Below, one piece after another: positions 8,402 to 18,454 of a stretch of DNA of 35,766 bases (positions within the stretch are counted from its first letter, which is position 1; each line of letters starts with the position of its first letter). Where the stretch lies: contig JAIPCC010000017.1 of the NCBI GenBank assembly GCA_021738405.1, positions 1 through 35,766 of the forward strand, read 5' to 3'. The notes under the pieces were generated by a model. That model was not told the origin of the DNA and searched no databases. It saw only the letters and a list, made by a program, of their open reading frames with translations. A program made the translations under genes and the position numbers. The stretch is from Crocinitomicaceae bacterium (GTDB lineage: Bacteria; Bacteroidota; Bacteroidia; Flavobacteriales_D; Crocinitomicaceae).

Positions 8402-8499
8402 CAATAACTTATTGAATAACAATGATAAACAATTATTGTTTAACAATTGATAAAATTTATTCAACAAAATGGCAAACACTTATCTAATTAATTGTCAAT
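8402..8499. repeat. Cluster of AT-rich inverted repeats upstream of proteorhodopsin
   Basis: Within about 100 bases are several perfect small palindromes sharing CAAT/ATTG halves: CAATAA-c-TTATTG (8402-8414), TAAACAAT-t-ATTGTTTA (8426-8442), ATTGTT-t-AACAAT (8435-8447, overlapping the previous one) and ATTG-t-CAAT (8491-8499). No exact TAnnTTTG is found on the minus strand here. They may be operator sites or simply AT-rich spacer. Confidence 0.45.
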
Positions 8500-8522
8500 A
8501 TCTTAGCTGAAGCCCAGTAAAA

Positions 8523-10313
8523 TCAATAGAAACGGTAGCTAAATGGCAGGCGCATTTGTAGGCCTTTCATTTTCTTAATCTGTGAAAATTTTTGATAATA
8601 AGCTAAAAATTCTGCCGAAATCTCGATTTTCGAACTGCTTTTTTCTCCCTCGAGTTCTTCGTCAAGAAGTGCTAAGAAGGTATTGAAAGTACTTTCCTCT
8701 TTTTTAGGATAATAAACCACCTCCTTAACGCCAATTTCTTTACCCAGGGATTTGATGCAGCTATTGAGGCCACCTAGCACATCGACGAGGCCAACGCTTT
8801 TCGCAGCACTACCCGTCCAGACTCTCCCGCGCGCCACGCGCTGCACCGCTTTTTTACTGAGTTTGCGACCTTCCTTGACACGGTCGAGGAATTGTGTATA
8901 AATGGCATCTACTTCAGTTTGCATGAATGCGTATTCTTCCGGACTCAGTTTGTGGGTAAGTGAGAGCGGGCCAAAACGATGTGTTCTGACTTCGTCTGTG
9001 GTGACACCAATTTTGTTCTGAAGAAAATCACCAGCGTAAGGAACCACACCGAAAACGCCAATAGAACCGGTTATGGTCATGGGGCTTGCAAAAATTTTGA
9101 CCGCAGGCATGGCAATGTAATAGCCTCCAGACGCTGCGTAGTCACCCATCGAGACATAAAGCGGCTTTTTGGCGGCCGTTAACGAGACTTCTTTCCAGAT
9201 TTCTTCACTGGCCAACGCAGAACCTCCCGGGCTATTGATGCGCAGCACTACACCTTTGACGTCGTCGTCGTCGCGGACCTGACGCAGCATTTTAGCCATG
9301 CGCTCTGTACTCACGCCCTCTCCTTGGGTCGCTACATCGCCTTCGGCTAAAAGTACAGCAATGTGGCGCTCTTGTCTGGCGAGTAGTTGGTTGTCGTGAT
9401 AGGTGTCGCGGGCATATTTGGTAAAACCTTGTAGGCGCAAAGGTGTATTTTCATCGATGCCCACTTTTTTCTTAAGCAATGTGAGTACTTCGTGTCTGTA
9501 AAGGGTTTTGTCGATCATTTTTTGGGCGGCAGCGTGGGTCAGGTTGCGGACGGCAAATGCATTGACTAGCGAGTCGAGTGCGAGTGTGTCGATGGGTCTA
9601 CTTTGCGAGATTTCATTGCGCGTTTGTAGCCACAGCCCTCCAATTAATGTTTGCATTTGCATGCGGCTCGAGTCTGACATCTCGGTGCGGTAGAAGGGCT
9701 CTACGGCACTTTTGAAGTCGTTTTCTTTACCGCGCACGACCATGACACCAATTTGTAAGTCGTCTAATAAATTCTTGAAGAAATAACTCTCGGCGTGCAA
9801 ACCACTCCATAAAAAAGTGGAGCCCTGCATGCCGTAAATTTCTTTGCACACGCTACTTACATAATAATCTGTCTGGCTGATTTCTTCGCCTGCTAAATAG
9901 GCGACGACAAACTTTCCTGATTTCTGAAAGGCTTGAATGGCTTCGCGCAGCTCTTCAGCAGTGGCCATACCCATACTTGGGCTTTTCATTTCCAAGAATA
10001 CACCTTTGATTTTAGAATCTTGCGCAGCTTCTTTCAAGCCCACCAAGATTTCAGGCAAGCCCAAGGTGCGGTTGAGGCGCAGTGCGGTTGGATCAAAGGC
10101 CTCTTCGGACACATCTTGAATGGTGCCAGCTAACTTGAGGTGCAGGACGGTTTTGTCTTGCAAGGCCAGCGGCGCGGGGCCGAAATCTCCAAAAGACCCG
10201 ATAATGCCCCCCAAAATGAGAAAAAAGAAAACCATGCCGACCAAGCCAGCAACAAAAACTGCTAAAAAACTCGGCCAAAATAGCTTACCAAATGAAAGGC
10301 GATTCTCTGACAT
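8523..10313 (-). CDS. sppA: Signal peptide peptidase SppA (67K type)
   Basis: Membrane-bound Ser-Lys protease that clears signal peptides after secretion. 596 residues with one N-terminal transmembrane segment (about 10-38) and two tandem ClpP-like domains, as in the long SppA form. The catalytic pair is visible: K201 in DFKSAVEPFYR and S395 in DYAASGGYYIA, matching the E. coli Lys209/Ser409 context. LRINSPGGSALASEEIW (about 357-373) is the second-domain signature. The start follows the stop of the M1 peptidase by one base (TAA-T-ATG), so the two are almost certainly translated from one message. Confidence 0.95.
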   Translation of the reverse strand: MSENRLSFGKLFWPSFLAVFVAGLVGMVFFFLILGGIIGSFGDFGPAPLALQDKTVLHLKLAGTIQDVSEEAFDPTALRLNRTLGLPEILVGLKEAAQDSKIKGVFLEMKSPSMGMATAEELREAIQAFQKSGKFVVAYLAGEEISQTDYYVSSVCKEIYGMQGSTFLWSGLHAESYFFKNLLDDLQIGVMVVRGKENDFKSAVEPFYRTEMSDSSRMQMQTLIGGLWLQTRNEISQSRPIDTLALDSLVNAFAVRNLTHAAAQKMIDKTLYRHEVLTLLKKKVGIDENTPLRLQGFTKYARDTYHDNQLLARQERHIAVLLAEGDVATQGEGVSTERMAKMLRQVRDDDDVKGVVLRINSPGGSALASEEIWKEVSLTAAKKPLYVSMGDYAASGGYYIAMPAVKIFASPMTITGSIGVFGVVPYAGDFLQNKIGVTTDEVRTHRFGPLSLTHKLSPEEYAFMQTEVDAIYTQFLDRVKEGRKLSKKAVQRVARGRVWTGSAAKSVGLVDVLGGLNSCIKSLGKEIGVKEVVYYPKKEESTFNTFLALLDEELEGEKSSSKIEISAEFLAYYQKFSQIKKMKGLQMRLPFSYRFY

Positions 10314-10314
10314 A

Positions 10315-13281
10315 TTAAGAATTTAAAAGGGTGTGCAAGCTCAAGCGATTGACTGGATTGATGCGCAAGGTAAAGCGAATGTTTTGTGCATAGTTGGTGA
10401 AGAGGTCTCCGGAGATGTTATTGCTGCCGTATACCAATGGGAAATAAACGCCAAATACTTTTCCGAGACGCAGTGCCATACCCGCATTGTAATACATGTC
10501 TACTGTTTGAAAGGTGCCACGCCCAGCTCCAAAATCGGCAAAAACACCAACCAAATTAGGCTTGATAGGCAATTGCGCGTAAACAGTAGCTGTAGTGAGC
10601 CAATTGATGTTACTTCCGGCTGCATTACCCGTGTGGAACTGCCCATGGCGATCCATGCGCTGCTGCGACCAGATACCAGAAACATCAGAACGACCAAAGT
10701 TGTAGTCTTCCAAAAATAAGTCTTGCTGACCTTGTAAACCGTTCATGGCCCAGAAAAAGCGGTCTCCACTCAAGTTTGAATATTGATGATTGAATGTATA
10801 TCCACCAAAAAGATTCAAAGTAACATTGCGGTCCATTTTACCCACTGAATAATTGAAGTTTTGGTTGAGATTGGTCCAGATACGCGAAACGAATTCTTCT
10901 CCAGTTTTGAAATACTCATAACGATTGGTCCATTGCGCTTGATATACTGGTTTCTTGTAATTTGTTATGTGTTGTACAAAGATACCTTGGTCGTTGTAGG
11001 AGATGTTGTTGCCAAGTATATTCTTTTTGTAAATTCCTTGGATCAATAGATCATGATGAAATGCATGACGGGCTTTGCGATCGCCAAAATTGATGGAGAC
11101 ATAAGGATTGAAAGCAACGAAATAGCTGTTGGCGGCATCGCGCTGAGTTCCAAAAGATTTGAGAGACAAACCAAGGCGCATGAGTTCGATGGCTTTTGTC
11201 GGTAAAATTTGGTAAGAAAACTCAGCAATACCGGCAGGGCGTAATCTGGCGGTAGAGAGCATTGGGCTCACTAAATAGGTGAACTTTTTCGGAGCCAAAC
11301 CGATGTTGTGGAGCGTTACTCCAGCCATAAGGCCATCGTAGGCATTGCCACCGAGCATTGGCGTCCAGAAAATCGTACTACTATTTTTTTCGTGGTCTCC
11401 GAACAAGAGTTCAAAACGCAATGGCTCTACTTTTTTGAAAACCTGATCCTTGACCCAAAGGTTGTTTTGGCGCTTGAGTTCAGGGATGTTGTTGCCGTTA
11501 TCAATAACCACTTTGTCTATGTCGTTGAACGGGGTAATAAAAGACAAACTCGTTTGCCCTGGTTCGGCCCACTTGGTCTCGAGTACTTGTCCGTTTTGCA
11601 ACAAACTCACGCCAATTGGTCCGTTGACTTGACCTTTATTGGAAAGATCGACCGTTGTACCGGAGTGAGCTGTATGAACGCCTTTGATTTTGTAGTCGAG
11701 GTGCTTGGTGGTTTGGATGAGGTCTTTGAACAACCAGCTGAGGTCTTTGCCGGTTTGGGTTTCTAAGGTTTTTTGTAAGTCGGCAGGTTGTGGATGCTTG
11801 AACTTCCATTGTTGGTAATAGGCTGACATGGCTGCATCGAATTTTTCTGCGCCGAGGTAATCCATGAGGTAGAAGAATACGACGCCCGTTTTTTGGTACA
11901 TAATGGCACCATAATTCAAACTTGAAAAATCATCGGAATGTGTTTCCAAAGGTTGGTCTAGGCCAAAGCTAGCCAAAGTGCGGTAAGTGATGTCGCCGGA
12001 GTCGTGGTGATCTAGGTCATTGAGGTGAAAGCGACCGCCGGCAACCATGTCAGAAAAACGCGTGTTGTCTGGGTATTTGGTTTGCACGTAGCGCATTTCA
12101 TTTAGCGTATTTAAACCTTCGTCCATCCAGCCGTGGACGCGCTCATTGGAACCGAGGATACCATAAAACCAGTTGTGCCCGACTTCGTGGACAATTACTA
12201 CTTCCAATTCTTCTTTCGAGCTGGAATTGCCAATAACGGTGATCATCGGGTATTCCATGCCGCCACCCGCACTGATGGTGCCGTCGATGGCCGTAACGTG
12301 CTTGTATGGATAATCTCCGTTCCAGAGTGAATAGTAATAAGTACCATCGTGAAGGTATTCGAGCGCATTGGCCCAAAGCTTCGCGTTTTGAGGCGTAAAC
12401 ATGGCCCAAGTGGTAACGGTTTCTTTGGAATGCGGCAAGACCACCTCCCCTTTCAAGACCAAAAAGCGCTTGTCGGCAAACCAAGCAAAATCATGCACGC
12501 GGTCTTGCTTGTATTGCAGTGTTTTCCATTCGCTTGCAGACTCTGGGAAAGTTTTAGAGCGTTCTGTTTCGGTATTGAGCAACTTCTCGAGTTTCTTTTT
12601 GCTCTCCTCTACTTTTTGATTCAAATAAGCGATTTCGCTTGCTGTTTGAAGTTCGCCTGTAGCGCCAACAACATAATTGGCAGGCACCGTGATTTTGACA
12701 TCAAAACTACCGAACTCCGAATAAAACTCACCCTGATTCAAGTACGGCATGGCATTCCAACCGTTTTGATCGTATACAGCAGGCTTGGGGTACCATTGTG
12801 TAATTTGATAGGATTGACCGATATGCCCCAAGCGCGAGAGGCTACCAGAAGGGATTTTCACTTTAAATGGAGTGGAGATTTGAATGGCTTCACCAGATTT
12901 TAAAGGCGAAGCAAGTTTGAGTACGACGATATCTTGGTGTTCTGGCGTATAAGACCATTGAACAGCAGCGCCATTGACTTTGAAATCGAGCGAATCGATG
13001 TAACCCAAATCTTTAGGGTCGGCCTTGGCCAGTTTGTTGCCCTCGTTGCGCTTGAGTTGCTGCGCGAGTGCCGTTTCTTTGTTTTTATAGGCGTTAGGCC
13101 AAACGTGCATGTAAATTTCCGTCAATGTTTGAGGCGAATTATTCTTGTAGGTAAGTGTCTCAAAGCCACTTAAAAAATGATTTTTATCGTCGAGCTTCAC
13201 CTCAATTTGATAACTGACATCTTGCTGAAAATATTGACTAAAGGCTGAAAAAGGAAGCAGTAGAAATAATAATTTTTTCAT
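10315..13281 (-). CDS. M1-family metallopeptidase with C-terminal barrel-like domain
   Basis: Zinc peptidase of the gluzincin M1 family, 988 residues, with signal peptide MKKLLFLLLPFSAFSQ. The N-terminal beta domain is followed by the exopeptidase-type motif GGGMEYP (339-345) and the zinc site HEVGH (365-369) with E388, giving the correct HExxH-18-E spacing. After about residue 620 the chain changes to long amphipathic strands with many aromatic residues (for example FSYQIL, VSINFGD, YAQWTNRYEYF-like segments), which looks like an outer-membrane barrel of about 350 residues. This would tether the peptidase to the outer membrane; it is an inference. The frame extends to 13320, but the extra codons overlap the upstream gene's terminator, so 13281 is chosen. 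Confidence 0.85.
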   Translation of the reverse strand: MKKLLFLLLPFSAFSQYFQQDVSYQIEVKLDDKNHFLSGFETLTYKNNSPQTLTEIYMHVWPNAYKNKETALAQQLKRNEGNKLAKADPKDLGYIDSLDFKVNGAAVQWSYTPEHQDIVVLKLASPLKSGEAIQISTPFKVKIPSGSLSRLGHIGQSYQITQWYPKPAVYDQNGWNAMPYLNQGEFYSEFGSFDVKITVPANYVVGATGELQTASEIAYLNQKVEESKKKLEKLLNTETERSKTFPESASEWKTLQYKQDRVHDFAWFADKRFLVLKGEVVLPHSKETVTTWAMFTPQNAKLWANALEYLHDGTYYYSLWNGDYPYKHVTAIDGTISAGGGMEYPMITVIGNSSSKEELEVVIVHEVGHNWFYGILGSNERVHGWMDEGLNTLNEMRYVQTKYPDNTRFSDMVAGGRFHLNDLDHHDSGDITYRTLASFGLDQPLETHSDDFSSLNYGAIMYQKTGVVFFYLMDYLGAEKFDAAMSAYYQQWKFKHPQPADLQKTLETQTGKDLSWLFKDLIQTTKHLDYKIKGVHTAHSGTTVDLSNKGQVNGPIGVSLLQNGQVLETKWAEPGQTSLSFITPFNDIDKVVIDNGNNIPELKRQNNLWVKDQVFKKVEPLRFELLFGDHEKNSSTIFWTPMLGGNAYDGLMAGVTLHNIGLAPKKFTYLVSPMLSTARLRPAGIAEFSYQILPTKAIELMRLGLSLKSFGTQRDAANSYFVAFNPYVSINFGDRKARHAFHHDLLIQGIYKKNILGNNISYNDQGIFVQHITNYKKPVYQAQWTNRYEYFKTGEEFVSRIWTNLNQNFNYSVGKMDRNVTLNLFGGYTFNHQYSNLSGDRFFWAMNGLQGQQDLFLEDYNFGRSDVSGIWSQQRMDRHGQFHTGNAAGSNINWLTTATVYAQLPIKPNLVGVFADFGAGRGTFQTVDMYYNAGMALRLGKVFGVYFPLVYGSNNISGDLFTNYAQNIRFTLRINPVNRLSLHTLLNS

Positions 13282-13320
13282 GTAAACAGATTTGAAATAA
13301 AAGTACAAAGAATTGGGCAT

Positions 13321-13344
13321 AAAAAAGCCACCCGAAGGTGGCTT
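13321..13344 (-). terminator. Terminator of the MopE-repeat gene
   Basis: Read on the minus strand: stem AAGCCACC (13344-13337), TTCG loop, GGTGGCTT (13332-13325) merging into a run of T to 13321. It lies between the gene ending at 13386 and the M1 peptidase start. Confidence 0.85.
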
Positions 13345-13385
13345 AATGATTCTTGACGAAATGTAGCGAAAAATGTTACAAGTAC

Positions 13386-16070
13386 TTAAAGCTTGACAAT
13401 TCGCTGGATGTTTTCATTGATTTGAACAAGGTAAGTACCCGGTTTTAAATTGGTAAGATCTAGTGAGTGGCTTGAACCATTTACATTGGCCACTTGCAGC
13501 ACTTTACCATTCAAGTCTGTGAGGCGAAGCTCGCAAGAGATTACTTGACTAAACACAAGCTCTACCTTACCATTTGTTGGATTCGGCGCAATTATCGCCG
13601 TAAAATCTAAAGAGGTTAGCCCTAAGACGCCATCAACGCCGTCGCAGTTCTCATCGATGCCGTTACCTTCAGTGTCTGCAGCACCTGGAAAAGCGCTGTT
13701 GTTGCTGTCGTCGCAGTCTCCGTTTTGGGTAGCGAAACCCGCAATCGGTGAACAAGAAACAGTAGGATTGCCAATACCGAAACCATCGCTGTCGCCATCG
13801 AAGTAGTAGTTCAAGAACGTAAGACCTTCGTCTTCTTGACCGTCGCAGTTGTTGTCAATGCCGTCGCATACTTCAGAGGCGCCTGGGTTTACTGCGTTGT
13901 TGTTGTCATCGCAGTCTCCGCCAATGGCGATCATGTTCACTGGCGCTTGGCAAAACAATACGCCTGTTGCGTCGTCGCCGAAGCCATCTTGATCGTTATC
14001 TGAGTAATACATCGTTGGTGCAACAATTGAGGCATTGGTATCGTCGCAATCGCCATTGGCTAATACATAGCCTGCAGGCTGAACACATGCTGTTTGCGAT
14101 ACTGCAGAATTTCCAACTTGGTCGTTGTCTGCATCTTGGTACCAAACGGTATTCGGATTGACCAACGCATCGGTATCATTGCAATCGGTGTTGTTCACCA
14201 CGTAGCCAGCTGGCGCATTGCAAAGGAGCGTATCCATTGCTGGATCTCCAAAACCGTCGCCATCTGTATCTGCATAAAACAAAGATGGTGTAATCGTGAT
14301 GGTGTTACCCCAAACAGAAACGTTGTCCATTCTCAAGGTGGAGGTATTCGTTGCTTGATTGATCACGTAGAATCTAAAGGTTACCGCAGCCACATTGGCA
14401 AAAGCAGCAGGTAAAATAATGGTGTCGGCAAATACAATATTGCCATTCCAACCAGAAGCAAGTGTATCGAGGTTGACCGTGTAGTTATCCAAGCTCGAAC
14501 GCACAAAAATTGTTGGTGTTCCGCCTGTCGTACTCGTGCGGTGATTGAGCGCTAATTTCGCTAAATTCAGGTTGCTACAGTTTGCACCAGTAATGGTAAA
14601 CTCGTTGTATTGCGCTGCATCAAAAAGTGCAGTTTGATTCCAGCCACTGCGGTTGAAAACACCACCTCCTGAGGCACAAGTTGAGCCTTGCGCAGTAAAA
14701 TCAGAGAAAGTCCAGTTGGCGCTGGTATTGGTTGCGGCAACATCTTGAGTGGCACAATCCACAGTTCCTGCAAATTGATAAATACCGAGTTGCAAAGGCG
14801 CATCAATGCCGTTGCAATCTTCATCGATGCCGTTTCCTGGCACATCAACTGCACCTGGGTAAATCGCGTTGTTGTTGTCGTTACAATCCGAACTGTTGGT
14901 TACGTATCCGGCAATTGAAGCACAACCCGATTGAGACACCGCTGCATTTCCAAAACCATCGTTGTCTAAATCTTGATAGTAAGTGAGTGAACCAACAATG
15001 CTGAGGTTGAGCGTAATGGTGCTGTCGCAACCTGCAATGTTTTGAGTCAATTGCGTGTAGGTTCCAGACGCGCTGTAGGTTTGGTTATTTAACGTATAGG
15101 GGCCACAATTCGTAACATTGAGTGTAGACGCATTGGCGCTGTTGATCGTCAAATTTAAATTGATAATAGAGTCACAACCCGCTGCATTGGCATTAGTGAG
15201 TGTCTGAATATAAGTTCCAGAGGTTGTGTAGGTTTGGTTGTTCAGACTATAGGTATTACAAGCGCTAGCTACAATTGTATTATAAGTAACACATGATGCA
15301 GTTGCCCCAGGCGTAACTGAAGCCCAAGTTTCACCCGCACGAATTTCGTCGATTTCGTAATTACCAGTGCCGGTTGCTTGACGCAAATACACAGACTGAA
15401 TACCGTTGGCTGGCCAAGAACTTGTACCTCCTGAGTTGGTTACCCCAGCAGCAGGTTCAGCTGCTCCTGGAATTGGATTCACCCATAATGAAGCAGTAAT
15501 GGCCCCAGCTACTGCAGGAGCACTTGCTTTGGCAACCACTAGCATGGTTGTACCAGGTGTATATTCTGTCGGAAGATAAGTAGCCACAGCACCTGCGCCA
15601 CCTGTTGTATTCAAAATACCTAACTGAAAGGTGTTGGGCGTAGCGCCTAATTTGATGAACAAGCGCGGAAAATAAATGGTAACGCTTGCACCAGCAGTAC
15701 CACCAAAACCAATGAAGTAAGCGCCACCCGCCGTTAGGCCGGTTGTGTTGGTGACGTTCAATAAAAAGGAAAAGTAGCCCGTTGGCAGTGTTGTGGTGAA
15801 GGCTTTATTGATATCCTCTGAAGCAGTGGAAGAACCAGCAACAAGCGCCATGCGGTTTGCTGCAGAAGCAGCTAAGCCCGTGTAAGAAAGCGAAGCACCA
15901 CTTTGAGAAGGTGTAGTGAGGGCAACCAATTGACCTTCTTGGCCAGCAGTTACACTATGGGTTGTCCAGCCGTTGGCATTGGCAGAACCCGTAAAGTTGA
16001 AAGATTCAAAAGCTTGCGCGAACACATTGAGGCTCAGAATAGTGAGTATAAAAAGTAAACCTTTTTTCAT
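13386..16070 (-). CDS. T9SS surface protein with five MopE-type metal-binding repeats
   Basis: 894 residues, signal peptide ending near residue 19 (MKKGLLFILTILSLNVFAQ). Order: jelly-roll-like domain (about 20-255); two repeats of the form YSLNNQTYTTSGTYIQTL…GCDS (271-309 and 322-358); a MopE-type repeat (363-424); a second jelly-roll-like domain (428-596); four more MopE-type repeats (598-641, 642-686, 687-749, 754-814); and a T9SS type A tail (about 821-894). The MopE-type unit reads YxDxDxDGFG…GDCDDxNxxxxPGAxExCDGxDNxCDG and is rich in Asp in the style of calcium-binding loops. The cargo should be exported by T9SS and held on the cell surface. Function is unknown; adhesion or matrix binding is plausible. 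It is transcribed alone, ending at the terminator at 13321. Confidence 0.85.
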   Translation of the reverse strand: MKKGLLFILTILSLNVFAQAFESFNFTGSANANGWTTHSVTAGQEGQLVALTTPSQSGASLSYTGLAASAANRMALVAGSSTASEDINKAFTTTLPTGYFSFLLNVTNTTGLTAGGAYFIGFGGTAGASVTIYFPRLFIKLGATPNTFQLGILNTTGGAGAVATYLPTEYTPGTTMLVVAKASAPAVAGAITASLWVNPIPGAAEPAAGVTNSGGTSSWPANGIQSVYLRQATGTGNYEIDEIRAGETWASVTPGATASCVTYNTIVASACNTYSLNNQTYTTSGTYIQTLTNANAAGCDSIINLNLTINSANASTLNVTNCGPYTLNNQTYSASGTYTQLTQNIAGCDSTITLNLSIVGSLTYYQDLDNDGFGNAAVSQSGCASIAGYVTNSSDCNDNNNAIYPGAVDVPGNGIDEDCNGIDAPLQLGIYQFAGTVDCATQDVAATNTSANWTFSDFTAQGSTCASGGGVFNRSGWNQTALFDAAQYNEFTITGANCSNLNLAKLALNHRTSTTGGTPTIFVRSSLDNYTVNLDTLASGWNGNIVFADTIILPAAFANVAAVTFRFYVINQATNTSTLRMDNVSVWGNTITITPSLFYADTDGDGFGDPAMDTLLCNAPAGYVVNNTDCNDTDALVNPNTVWYQDADNDQVGNSAVSQTACVQPAGYVLANGDCDDTNASIVAPTMYYSDNDQDGFGDDATGVLFCQAPVNMIAIGGDCDDNNNAVNPGASEVCDGIDNNCDGQEDEGLTFLNYYFDGDSDGFGIGNPTVSCSPIAGFATQNGDCDDSNNSAFPGAADTEGNGIDENCDGVDGVLGLTSLDFTAIIAPNPTNGKVELVFSQVISCELRLTDLNGKVLQVANVNGSSHSLDLTNLKPGTYLVQINENIQRIVKL

Positions 16071-16161
16071 AAAAATATTTTTGGTTGAGTAAAATTACAA
16101 CTTTGTAAGTTAACATGCGGAAACTTCAGATGAACACGCTGTTAATTTGAGGTCTGTGCAC

Positions 16162-16190
16162 AAAAAAAGGCGAAGTTTCCCTCGCCTTTT
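16162..16190 (-). terminator. Terminator of pnp
   Basis: Stem AAAAGGCGA (16165-16173) and TCGCCTTTT (16182-16190) with an 8-base loop; on the minus strand the stem runs into seven T (16168-16162). It follows the pnp stop at 16212. Confidence 0.85.
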
Positions 16191-16211
16191 CTGAATAATT
16201 GGCTGTAAAAA

Positions 16212-18362
16212 TTATTCTGCAGCAGTTGGCTCTGTAGCCGGACGCTCAGGGCGTGGCAACAAAACTTTGCGAGATAATTTCCATTTTTTGGTTTTTGGAT
16301 CTTTGCCAATGACTTTGAAAGTAAGCATTTCGCCTTCCTTCACGACATCTTCCATTTTTGCTGTTTTTTCCCAAGCAAATTCAGAGATGTGGATCAGGCC
16401 GTCTGTTCCGGGAACGATTTCTACGAAGCAACCGAATTCTTTTACAGACTTCACTTTACCTTCATAAGTTGCACCTTCGTCTACTTGCGGCGGGAATGCA
16501 ATTTGGCGGATCAAGCGGATGGCTTCAGCCATGTCGTTGCCATTGTTGGAAAGTACTTGAACGCGTCCTTCACCGTTTGGTAATTCTTCGATGGTGATGG
16601 TGGTTTTGGTTTCTTTCTGCAAACCTTGGATGATTTTTCCTCCAGGTCCGATGATGGCACCGATCATTTCGTTCGGCACGTTGAGTGCTTCCAAACGCGG
16701 TGTTTGTGGCTTGAGCTCCGGACGCGGTGCAGCCATTGTTTCGGTGATTTTACCGAGGATGTGCAAACGACCTGCGCGAGATTGCTCTAGTGCTTGTGTC
16801 AAGACTTCGTATGGCAAACCATCTACTTTGATATCCATCTGACAAGCAGTGATACCATTGGCAGTTCCGGTTACTTTGAAGTCCATGTCGCCGAGGTGGT
16901 CTTCATCGCCGAGGATGTCAGACAATACTGCAAATTTACCTTCGTCGGCAACCAAGCCCATAGCGATACCAGAAACTGGTGATTTGATCGGCACACCGCC
17001 ATCCATGAGGGCGAGGGTTCCGGCACAAACTGTAGCCATTGAAGACGAACCATTTGATTCTAAAATGTCAGAGACAATACGAACTGCATATGGGTAGTCG
17101 TCTGGCATCACTGGCTTAAGGGCGCGAAGTGCCAAGTTTCCGTGACCGATTTCACGACGAGAAGTTCCACGAAGTGGTTTGGCTTCACCTGTAGAGAATG
17201 GTGGAAAGTTGTAGTGTAATAAGAATTTTTCGGTGCCTTGGAAAGTAGCGCCGTCGATCATTTGCTCGTCCATTTTACCACCGAGGGTAAGTGTGGTGAG
17301 TGATTGTGTTTCTCCGCGTGTAAATACAGCCGAACCGTGAACCATTGGAAGGTAATCTACCTCTGCCCAAATTGGACGGATTTCGTCGAACTGACGACCA
17401 TCTAAGCGCGCGCGCTCATTGAGCATGACCCAACGAACTGCTTTTTTCTTCACTTCTGAGAAGTATACAGAAATAAATTTGGCAGCGTGCTCGAGTTCTT
17501 CTTCAGAAAAACCTGCTTTCACTTCTGCTTTAATGGCATCGAAGAGCTCGGTGCGTTTTGCCTTGTTGGCAAGACCCATGCGCGCTACATCTTTACATTT
17601 TTCCATGGCCAATTCGAAAACTTTAGCGCGAACGTCAGCGTCGTGAGACTCGTGGGAGTATTCGCGTTTTGGATTGGCAGTAGGGATTTCTGCAGCGAGT
17701 GCTAATTGGAAGTTACATTGTTCAATAATGGCAGCGTGTGCAAGTTTGATGACCTCAACCAATTCGGCTTCGGAGATTTCTTGCATTTCGCCTTCAACCA
17801 TGTTGACGTCTTTTGCGGTTCCTGCTACCATTACATCGATATCAGAAAGGGTCATTTCTGCCATTGTTGGGTTGATGATGAACTCACCATTGATGCGTCC
17901 GACGCGTACTTCAGACATTGGGCCATTGAACGGAATGTTCGATACCGCAATTGCAGAAGATGCTGCCAAACCGCACAAAGCGTCTGGGTTGTGGACACCG
18001 TCGTAAGACATGAGTTGGATCATGACCTGTACTTCGGCATGGTAATCGTCTGGGAAGAGCGGACGCAAAGCGCGGTCTACCAAACGCATTACTAAAATTT
18101 CAGTTTCGGAAGGGCGTGCCTCACGACGGAAGAAACCGCCTGGAAAACGACCAGCTGCCGAATACTTTTCACGGTAATCTACCGTAAGTGGAAGAAAATC
18201 TACGCCTTCCTTTGCGTCTTGTGCTGCCACAACAGTAGCGAGCAACATGGTGTCGCCCATGCGCACCACAACAGAACCATCTGCCTGTTTTGCCAACTTC
18301 CCGGTCTCTACAAGGATTTCCTTGCCGCCGGTCATGATTGACTTTCTTGTTCCTATATTCAT
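16212..18362 (-). CDS. pnp: Polyribonucleotide nucleotidyltransferase (PNPase)
   Basis: 3'-to-5' phosphorolytic exoribonuclease of mRNA decay, 716 residues. Two RNase PH-like domains: the first has [12 protein letters not shown] and [21 protein letters not shown], the second has [26 protein letters not shown] and the catalytic-site segment [20 protein letters not shown] domain follows with [13 protein letters not shown], then an S1 domain ([19 protein letters not shown]). It follows rpsO with 92 bases between that contain a hairpin, a gene order found in many bacteria. The start at 18362 gives [21 protein letters not shown], normal for the family. Confidence 0.98.
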   Translation of the reverse strand: MNIGTRKSIMTGGKEILVETGKLAKQADGSVVVRMGDTMLLATVVAAQDAKEGVDFLPLTVDYREKYSAAGRFPGGFFRREARPSETEILVMRLVDRALRPLFPDDYHAEVQVMIQLMSYDGVHNPDALCGLAASSAIAVSNIPFNGPMSEVRVGRINGEFIINPTMAEMTLSDIDVMVAGTAKDVNMVEGEMQEISEAELVEVIKLAHAAIIEQCNFQLALAAEIPTANPKREYSHESHDADVRAKVFELAMEKCKDVARMGLANKAKRTELFDAIKAEVKAGFSEEELEHAAKFISVYFSEVKKKAVRWVMLNERARLDGRQFDEIRPIWAEVDYLPMVHGSAVFTRGETQSLTTLTLGGKMDEQMIDGATFQGTEKFLLHYNFPPFSTGEAKPLRGTSRREIGHGNLALRALKPVMPDDYPYAVRIVSDILESNGSSSMATVCAGTLALMDGGVPIKSPVSGIAMGLVADEGKFAVLSDILGDEDHLGDMDFKVTGTANGITACQMDIKVDGLPYEVLTQALEQSRAGRLHILGKITETMAAPRPELKPQTPRLEALNVPNEMIGAIIGPGGKIIQGLQKETKTTITIEELPNGEGRVQVLSNNGNDMAEAIRLIRQIAFPPQVDEGATYEGKVKSVKEFGCFVEIVPGTDGLIHISEFAWEKTAKMEDVVKEGEMLTFKVIGKDPKTKKWKLSRKVLLPRPERPATEPTAAE

Positions 18363-18386
18363 CTCTATTTATTTACAACTTTAAAA

Positions 18387-18420
18387 CAAAAGAAGGGGCT
18401 ATCGATGTTATCGAAGCCCC
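18387..18420 (-). terminator. Hairpin between rpsO and pnp, probable terminator or processing site
   Basis: Stem GGGGCT (18395-18400) with AGCCCC (18415-18420), extended inside by TCGAT (18402-18406) and ATCGA (18410-18414) with one bulged A. On the minus strand it is followed by TTCTTTTGTTTT. It could end the rpsO message or act as a processing point in an rpsO-pnp transcript, as known in E. coli. Confidence 0.65.
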
Positions 18421-18454
18421 CTCTCCCATAAAATTTTCCGAGTTGACCTCAGAA

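Noticed and set aside
11308-11766. 152-codon open frame on the plus strand, and a 184-codon one at 12349-12903
   Set aside because: Both are antisense to the M1 peptidase gene, show no signal, domain or promoter, and are explained by the codon bias of the real gene.
13620-14990. Repeated sequence resembling a repeat array
   Set aside because: The repetition follows codons for MopE-type protein units of irregular length; there are no identical direct repeats with uniform spacers, so not CRISPR.
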